From Anaerolineae bacterium (GTDB lineage Bacteria > Chloroflexota > Anaerolineae > J102), in contig JALXAF010000012.1 in NCBI GenBank assembly GCA_026992375.1, positions 1 to 9,291 of the forward strand: 9,291 nucleotides of DNA. The letters are read 5' to 3'. A program made the position numbers and the translations under genes. Under the pieces are notes generated by a model that was not told the origin of the DNA, did not search any database, and was given only the letters and a program-made list of their open reading frames with translations. Below are positions 1 to 4,238 of this stretch, in pieces (within the stretch, counting starts at the first letter, position 1; each line of letters begins with the position of its first letter).

Positions 1-2
1 TC

Positions 3-686
3 CCCCTGGCCACGCAGATGTACACGCCCTTGCTGGCCTTCCTGGCCATCGTCGGCATCCTCTATGGCGCGCTGGTGGCGCTGGTGCAGAAGGATGTGAA
101 ATCGCTGGTGGCGTACAGCTCCATCGCCCATCTGGGCTTTGTGATGCTGGGCGTGGCCAGTCTCACAGCGCAAGGGCTTTCGGGCGCGGTGCTGCAAGGC
201 GTGAACCATGGCCTGGCCACGGGCGCGCTCTTCCTCATGGTGGGCATGATCTACGACCGCCGCCACACCCGCCTCTTCTCCGAATATGGCGGCCTGTGGA
301 AGCAGGTTCCAGTGTGGAGCGCCTTCTTCGTCATCGTGGTCATGGCCTCGGTGGGCCTGCCGGGCCTGAACGGCTTCGTGGGCGAGTTCTCCATCCTGGT
401 GGGGACGTTCCAGGCCAATCCCTGGTGGGCGGTTTTCGCCACCCTGGGCGTGATTTTGGCCGCCTGGTATCTGCTCACCGCGGTGCGCAAGATGATCCAT
501 GGCCCGCTGGATGAAGAAAAGAACGGCAACCTCACCGATCTCACCAAGCGCGAGATCCTGGTGCTCGCGCCCCTGGTGATCATGTTCTTCGTCATCGGCC
601 TTTATCCCAACTATTTCCTCGACAAGATCAACCCGGCGGTGGATGCGCTGTTGCAAACCATCCAGGCCGCGCCGCTGCCGTTCTAA
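3..686 (+). CDS. nuoM: NADH-quinone oxidoreductase subunit M (NuoM), C-terminal part
   Basis: This is the 3' end of the gene for one of the three antiporter-like proton-pumping membrane subunits of respiratory complex I. The frame is open from the window edge (it reads PLATQMYTP at its start), so the ATG at 18 is an internal Met; about 228 codons are present out of roughly 500. Family hallmarks seen: the VQKDVKSLVAYSSIAHLGF stretch (kinked-helix region after the channel lysine), then NHGLATGALFLMVGMIYDR, then LPGLNGFVGEFSILVGTFQ. The Glu of GEF (codon 384-386) should correspond to the conserved C-terminal-half glutamate studied in E. coli NuoM. Five or six hydrophobic helices are visible, and the end GLYPNYFLDKINPAVDALLQ is typical of NuoM. 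nuoN follows in the same direction, which is the standard nuo order, but after an atypically long gap. Truncation is only due to the window edge; no frameshift is seen. Confidence 0.95.
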   Translation, partial: PLATQMYTPLLAFLAIVGILYGALVALVQKDVKSLVAYSSIAHLGFVMLGVASLTAQGLSGAVLQGVNHGLATGALFLMVGMIYDRRHTRLFSEYGGLWKQVPVWSAFFVIVVMASVGLPGLNGFVGEFSILVGTFQANPWWAVFATLGVILAAWYLLTAVRKMIHGPLDEEKNGNLTDLTKREILVLAPLVIMFFVIGLYPNYFLDKINPAVDALLQTIQAAPLPF

Positions 687-754
687 GAGAATAGCTGTTA
701 TTGGAAACAAGAAAGCTGCTGCTCACGTCTGGCGTCACGCTGCTGATGGACGAA

Positions 755-831
755 ATCAATGATTAATGAACAATGATTAAAGGCTAAATCAGCGTAGTTT
801 TCACTTTAATCATTACTCATCAATCATTGAT
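755..831. repeat. Long imperfect inverted repeat in the nuoM-nuoN gap
   Basis: The arms 755-782 and 804-831 are 28 bases each and match at 25 of 28 positions when one is reverse-complemented. The loop is 783-803 (21 bases). The arms are AT-rich, in contrast to the GC-rich genes on either side, and the left arm repeats AATGATTAA internally with a 14-base period. No T-run follows the right arm, so it is not a canonical Rho-independent terminator. It lies 68 bases after the nuoM stop and 129 bases before the nuoN start. It could act as an RNA processing or stability hairpin, or be a small non-autonomous repeat. The rest of 687-960 shows no gene and no convincing promoter. Confidence 0.8.
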
Positions 832-960
832 CCAGACATGTGCGAGCTGAAAGTTGAGAGTCCACCTCGTCGCAGATCGTTTCCAGCAAAGGTGGCAAAA
901 CGATCTCCTGATCTCCCAATCGCCGACATAAATTCCTAGCAATTATACCCATATCCAACG

Positions 961-2415
961 ATGACAACACCTCATCTCGATCTCCTTCCCCTTCTTCCCG
1001 AAATCATCATCATCGGCGTGGCGTTGCTGTTGCTGATCATTGACATGGCGAGCCGGTTCAGCGATGTGCGCGCTGAGGCGTCACTCATGGCGGGCGTGAC
1101 CTTCGCGGGCATCCTTGTGGCCGCGGGCGTGACGGCTGCGGGCCTCGGCAGCGGTGACGCGCTGGTGGGCAATGTTGTGCTGGTGGATGATCTTTCGCGC
1201 TACACCAACCTGGTGGTGCTGCTGGCTGCGGGATTGAGCGTGTTGCTGGCCTGGGCCTATGTGCCTCAGTTCAGCCGAGAATCCAGCTCCTTTTATGCGT
1301 TGCTGCTGTTGGCCGCCGCGGGAATGATGTTCATGGGCAAGTCGGTGGAATTGATCACCATGTTCGTCAGCCTGGAGATTCTCTCGGTCTCCCTCTACGT
1401 GCTCACCGGCTTCAATCGCCGCCAGCTTGCCAGCGCCGAAGGCGCGCTCAAGTATTTCCTGCTGGGCGCGTTTTCATCGGGATTTTTCCTTTATGGCATG
1501 GCGCTGCTCTATGCCGACACCGGCAGCACCCAGCTTTCCGAGATCGCTGCGGGTGGCACGGGCGGTTTTCTCATTCTGACCGGGCTGGCGCTGCTGCTGG
1601 TCGGGTTCTTCTTCAAGCTGGCGGGCGTGCCTTTCCACATGTGGGCGCCCGACGCCTACCAGGGTGCGCCCACGCCCGTGACCGCCTTCATGTCAGTGGC
1701 CACCAAAGCCGCTGTGTTCGTGGCCATGTTCCGCATCCTGGCTTCGCTGACCAGCGCGCCCATCGAGATATGGGCGGGCCTCGTCGCCATCATCTCGGTG
1801 CTGACCATGACCTGGGGCAACTTTGCGGCCCTGCGTCAGACTAGCCTCAAGCGCATGTTAGCATACAGCTCCATCGCCCAGGCGGGATACATGATGACGG
1901 GCCTGGTAGCGGGCGTGAACGCCCTGAACGCGGTGCTCTACTATCTGTTCGCCTACGCCTTTATGAACATCGGCGCTTTTGCGGTGGCGTCCATGCTAGA
2001 ACGATCCACGCCCGACGCCCGCCAGGACGCTGACATCGACGCCGCCCGCGGCCTGTTCGATAGTCGTCCTCTGCTGGCGGTGGCCATGGCCATCTTCATG
2101 CTCTCCCTCACCGGCATCCCGCCTCTGGTGGGTTTCTTCGGCAAATTTTATGTGTTCGGAGCCGCAGTGAGCGCAGGTTGGGTCTGGCTGGCCGTCATCG
2201 GCATGTTGAACAGCGTGGTCAGCGCCTACTACTATCTGCGGGTGGTTGTGGTCATGTTCATGTCCAAGCCCGATGAGCAGAGCTACGTGCGGTCGCACAT
2301 TCCCGCGGGAGCGGGTGCGGCCATTGCCATCGCTGTCACTGGCGTGCTGCTCATGGGCCTGCTGGCCTCGCCTGTGTTCGTCGAGCTGGGCAAAGCGGTG
2401 ATTGCGTTGAGGTGA
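961..2415 (+). CDS. nuoN: NADH-quinone oxidoreductase subunit N (NuoN)
   Basis: Complete antiporter-like subunit of complex I (484 residues, usual length) that moves protons across the cytoplasmic membrane while NADH electrons pass to quinone. It is hydrophobic throughout, with about 14 predicted membrane helices. Conserved charged residues are in place: E139 in SLEILSVSLY, K219 in FFKLAGVPFHMWAPDAYQGA, K249 in SVATKAAVF, and K395 in IPPLVGFFGKFYVF. These match by context the E. coli NuoN channel residues E133, K217, K247 and K395. The repeat-family signature LKRMLAYSSIAQAGYM is also present. The ATG at 961 gives the expected N-terminus (LLPLLPEIIIIGVALLLLIIDM), although I see no Shine-Dalgarno sequence before it (CATATCCAACG precedes). 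It is the last nuo gene here; a convergent gene follows. No damage or frameshift is visible. Confidence 0.97.
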   Translation: MTTPHLDLLPLLPEIIIIGVALLLLIIDMASRFSDVRAEASLMAGVTFAGILVAAGVTAAGLGSGDALVGNVVLVDDLSRYTNLVVLLAAGLSVLLAWAYVPQFSRESSSFYALLLLAAAGMMFMGKSVELITMFVSLEILSVSLYVLTGFNRRQLASAEGALKYFLLGAFSSGFFLYGMALLYADTGSTQLSEIAAGGTGGFLILTGLALLLVGFFFKLAGVPFHMWAPDAYQGAPTPVTAFMSVATKAAVFVAMFRILASLTSAPIEIWAGLVAIISVLTMTWGNFAALRQTSLKRMLAYSSIAQAGYMMTGLVAGVNALNAVLYYLFAYAFMNIGAFAVASMLERSTPDARQDADIDAARGLFDSRPLLAVAMAIFMLSLTGIPPLVGFFGKFYVFGAAVSAGWVWLAVIGMLNSVVSAYYYLRVVVVMFMSKPDEQSYVRSHIPAGAGAAIAIAVTGVLLMGLLASPVFVELGKAVIALR

Positions 2416-2495
2416 GAATATTGCCCCTCGCAAAGCCGCCAAGAGAACATCTAAAAACGACTTCTTTTTTCGTTGCAGCACCGGCTGAGTGCGCC

Positions 2496-2561
2496 GGGCT
2501 ACCAGTGCAAAGCCTTTCGGTCTGGGAGTTCAGCTCCGTAGGGGCTTTGCGCCAGTAGCCC
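2496..2561. repeat. Nested palindromic intergenic repeat between convergent nuoN and Nudix genes
   Basis: The arms 2496-2514 (GGGCTACCAGTGCAAAGCC) and 2543-2561 (GGCTTTGCGCCAGTAGCCC) pair at 16 of 19 positions. Inside the loop a smaller GGAG-TTCAG-CTCC hairpin is nested. No U-tract follows on either strand. The position between two converging genes suggests a bidirectional transcription barrier or an RNA 3'-end stabiliser of REP/BIME type. It resembles dispersed GC-rich palindromes I associate with Chloroflexota-like genomes, but only one copy is in this window. Just upstream, 2430-2470 holds a degenerate CGCAAAGCCGCCAAG...T6 stretch related in style to the repeats flanking sbcC. Confidence 0.7.
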
Positions 2562-2587
2562 GTGGCTTCCAGCCTCGGGCGGCGGGC

Positions 2588-3052
2588 TTACCGGTAAACG
2601 CCCGTTCTGCCAAGGCGAAAATCATCGAGGATGTCATTGTGTTGGGCGTTGAACAACGTTGGGGCTGTATCAGGGGCGAAAAACGATAACTCAAATGTTT
2701 CGTTATTGTCTGTAGCCAGCTTCCCGCCGATGGCGCTGCCTGTAAAGACAATTGCTACTGGTTGCGCTTTGTCTCCATTGGCGTATTCGTCATAATACCT
2801 TGTATAAACCCCCAGTAAGTTTTCAATCTGCACTTCCAAACCAGTTTCTTCTCTTGCTTCCCTGACAGCAGCTTCATCTGCCGATTCTCCCAACTCGATT
2901 ACACCGCCCGGAAAGCCCCATCTGTTTTCGGTTTTTGAGCGTTTTTGCAGCAATACTTCGCCCTTGTCATTGACCACAATGACGATGGCGACATTGAGGA
3001 AAATGCGGTCGTGGCCGACTTTATCGCGTATCCAAGAAACGTAATCATTCAT
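2588..3052 (-). CDS. Nudix hydrolase (NTP/nucleotide-sugar pyrophosphohydrolase type)
   Basis: Nudix enzymes cleave a nucleoside diphosphate linked to another group (NTPs, ADP-ribose, NADH, capped nucleotides) using Mg2+ or Mn2+. The 154-residue protein is a single Nudix domain. The complete box GX5EX7REUXEEXGU is present: G50, E56, R64, E65, E68, E69, G71 and L72. It is preceded by the usual strand and glycine pair (VLLQKRSKTENRWGFPGG). The N-terminus (YVSWIRDKVGHDRIFL) matches a common bacterial subgroup whose substrates are mostly unknown, so no specific substrate can be given. The ATG at 3052 overlaps the end of the antitoxin gene by 8 bases (ATGAATGA). A purine-rich GGGAGGGG at 3063-3070 ends 10 bases before the start, inside the upstream gene, so translation is probably coupled. 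GC content is well below its neighbours (about 47% over 2701-2880 by hand count), which hints at separate ancestry. Confidence 0.93.
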   Translation of the reverse strand: MNDYVSWIRDKVGHDRIFLNVAIVIVVNDKGEVLLQKRSKTENRWGFPGGVIELGESADEAAVREAREETGLEVQIENLLGVYTRYYDEYANGDKAQPVAIVFTGSAIGGKLATDNNETFELSFFAPDTAPTLFNAQHNDILDDFRLGRTGVYR

Positions 3053-3344
3053 GTAACGCCTGCCCCTCCCTCATCCGATGAATCAAGTCCTCCGGCTCCG
3101 GCGCAGTTATTTGCTTTCGCCGCGCATCGACTTTCTTTCCCATAGCCTCCAGAAACCGGAGCGACTGCTCCCAACTTTCTTTTTGCTGTAATGCCTGTAA
3201 TCGTTCGAATTCGTCTATAGACATGATGGCAACTTGGGGTTTGCCGGCTCGTTCGACAATGACAGCCTCTTTTTGCTCGGTGACAAAGCGCATCACTTCG
3301 CCAAAGTGAACGCGGGCCTGGGTGGCGCTCATGGTTTTATACAT
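3045..3344 (-). CDS. Phd/YefM family type II antitoxin
   Basis: Antitoxins of this family bind DNA with the N-terminal half, repressing their own operon, and neutralise a toxin with the C-terminal half. The N-terminal part carries the family pattern: SATQARVHFGEVMRFV (residues 6-21), then EAVIVERAGKPQVAIMSIDEFERLQ (26-50), the typical beta-hairpin and 'xxG+PxAVLxSxxEYExL'-like core. The tail to residue 99 is charged and helical and ends LIHRMREGQALHE, like tails that wrap PIN-domain toxins. I chose ATG 3344 (99 residues) over GTG 3356 because the GTG lies inside a strong Shine-Dalgarno, AGGTGAGG (3351-3358), placed 6 bases before ATG 3344. The partner is unexpected: the overlapping downstream gene is a Nudix hydrolase, and no VapC/PIN, Doc or YoeB/RelE-like toxin is seen nearby. 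It may be an orphan that lost its toxin, or a true antitoxin-Nudix pair. Confidence 0.9.
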   Translation of the reverse strand: MYKTMSATQARVHFGEVMRFVTEQKEAVIVERAGKPQVAIMSIDEFERLQALQQKESWEQSLRFLEAMGKKVDARRKQITAPEPEDLIHRMREGQALHE

Positions 3345-3350
3345 CTGGAG

Positions 3351-3358
3351 CCTCACCT
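3351..3358 (-). promoter_or_regulatory. Strong ribosome binding site that sets the antitoxin start
   Basis: On the minus strand AGGTGAGG sits 6 bases before ATG 3344. It includes the GTG that would otherwise give a start at 3356, and so argues for the shorter protein. It is the clearest Shine-Dalgarno sequence in the window; nuoN and the UbiD-family gene have none that I can see. Confidence 0.65.
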
Positions 3359-3379
3359 AATTGATTAAACAATCGATTA
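3358..3379. promoter_or_regulatory. Inverted repeat, probable autoregulatory operator of the antitoxin operon
   Basis: TAATTGATT and AATCGATTA pair at 8 of 9 positions around a 4-base AAAC spacer. The same stretch can be read as an 11-base tandem (ATTGATTAAAC/AATCGATTAAC). It lies just downstream of the predicted -10 box of the antitoxin promoter and directly before the RBS. That is where a Phd/YefM repressor commonly binds its own operon. Binding here could also affect the divergent acetyltransferase promoter. Confidence 0.5.
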
Positions 3380-3390
3380 ACCGATATGTT

Positions 3391-3420
3391 ATCATAGCTA
3401 TCACCAATAACAAAACCCAA
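3391..3420 (-). promoter_or_regulatory. Predicted sigma-70-like promoter of the antitoxin-Nudix operon
   Basis: On the minus strand TTGGGT (3415-3420) and TATGAT (3391-3396) are separated by 18 bases. Transcription would start roughly at 3380-3385, right at the inverted repeat. On the plus strand an overlapping candidate pair, TTGATT (3361-3366) and TATGTT (3385-3390), also with 18-base spacing, could serve the divergent acetyltransferase gene. This is based on motif and position only. Confidence 0.4.
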
Positions 3421-3454
3421 TTGTTACAGGATAGCGTTTCCAGGCAAGCTGCCA

Positions 3455-3961
3455 ATGAATGACGAAACCATCATTGTCGAAGCCTTCGAAGATCGCCTCG
3501 ACGCCTACATCGACCTGCTAGAGGAGGCGGCGGCGTGGCTGTGGGCCCGGGGCGTGCGCCAATGGCGGCCCGGCGAGCACCGCGCGGCCCGGCCCGATCT
3601 GCTGACAAAGCTCCGACGCGGCGCTCTCATCCTGGCGACGAGGGGCGAGGCGCTGGCGGGCGGCTGTCTGCTGACCGATATCGCCCCCTCCTGCTGGCCC
3701 GACACGCCCGATGACGCCCTCTATCTCAGCGGGCTGGCGGTGGCGCGTTGGGCCGCGGGCCAGGATTTGGGCGGGCGGATTTTGGATGCAGCCGCGGAAG
3801 CAGCGCGTCATCTGGGCAAGACCCGCCTGCGCCTGGATTGCTGGGATGGCAACGAATTTCTCAAGACGTACTATCGAGAGCGGGACTTTCGGGATGCGGG
3901 TCGGGTGCAGGAAGGGGATTACTGGGTGAGATTATTCGAAAAAACGATTATTCCAGGCTGA
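3455..3961 (+). CDS. GNAT family N-acetyltransferase
   Basis: A 168-residue protein with the GNAT fold, which moves an acetyl group from acetyl-CoA to an amine; the acceptor is unknown. The N-terminal helical part (LLEEAAAWLWARGVRQWRPGEH, around 21-42) is typical of a small bacterial GNAT subgroup. Motif A is YLSGLAVARWAAGQDLGGRIL (90-110), the strand plus pyrophosphate-binding loop. Its loop reads AGQDLG instead of the consensus Q/R-x-x-G-x-G/A, so the first basic residue and the middle glycine are replaced. Motif B follows with LRLDCWDGNEFLKTYYRERDF (125-145), including N133 and Y139/Y140. ATG 3455 is the first in-frame ATG; only a weak AGG precedes it by 10 bases. GC is high (83% over 3541-3600), in sharp contrast to the Nudix-antitoxin pair next door, so the two divergent units probably have different histories. 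Confidence 0.88.
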   Translation: MNDETIIVEAFEDRLDAYIDLLEEAAAWLWARGVRQWRPGEHRAARPDLLTKLRRGALILATRGEALAGGCLLTDIAPSCWPDTPDDALYLSGLAVARWAAGQDLGGRILDAAAEAARHLGKTRLRLDCWDGNEFLKTYYRERDFRDAGRVQEGDYWVRLFEKTIIPG

Positions 3962-4091
3962 AACGATCAACAGGACTTCAGGAGAGCTCTCGGAGGTCAA
4001 CAATCAGCCATCCTCCTGAAACCCATAGGAGTCGGTAAAACGAGTGTCTCCTGCCCGGGCAAGCCGGAACTCAGAAGCTGAGCTCGTGCAA

Positions 4092-4180
4092 AGCATGTCC
4101 TGAACGAAGTGAAGGGCCTCGCCGAAGGGCCGCCAAGCCTCTAAAAGCTTTTCCTTGTGGATCCGCGTCTTTGCGTGAGA
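4092..4180 (+). repeat. Dispersed composite repeat, copy 1 (downstream of sbcC)
   Basis: The copy begins AGCATGTCCTGAACGAAGTG, continues with CTCGCCGAAG and CGCCAAG...CTAAAAGCTTTTCCTT, and ends GCGTCTTTGCGTGAGA (4165-4180). The same blocks occur in the same order at 7214-7327 and, in part, at 9008-9047. It lies between the convergent acetyltransferase and sbcC genes. Nearby in 3962-4091 are small palindromes: TTCAGGAG (3977-3984) pairing with CTCCTGAA (4013-4020), GAGAGCTCTC (3982-3991), and GAACTCAG-AAG-CTGAGCTC (4067-4085). None has a T-run, so none is a clear terminator. Confidence 0.75.
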
Positions 4181-4238
4181 CAGTTCCCTGCCCAGTGCGC
4201 CCGGATAGCGCCAGCCACTCGTTTTTGCCGTCCCTGCA

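Noticed and set aside
2460..2475. T-run (2465-2470) as a Rho-independent terminator for nuoN
   Set aside because: Only a 5-base AACGA/TCGTT stem can be drawn, and the T-run lies within its loop, so the geometry is wrong.
2489..2689. Plus-strand 66-codon frame after nuoN
   Set aside because: It lies on the palindromic repeat and the antisense 3' end of the Nudix gene; the codon pattern is not protein-like.
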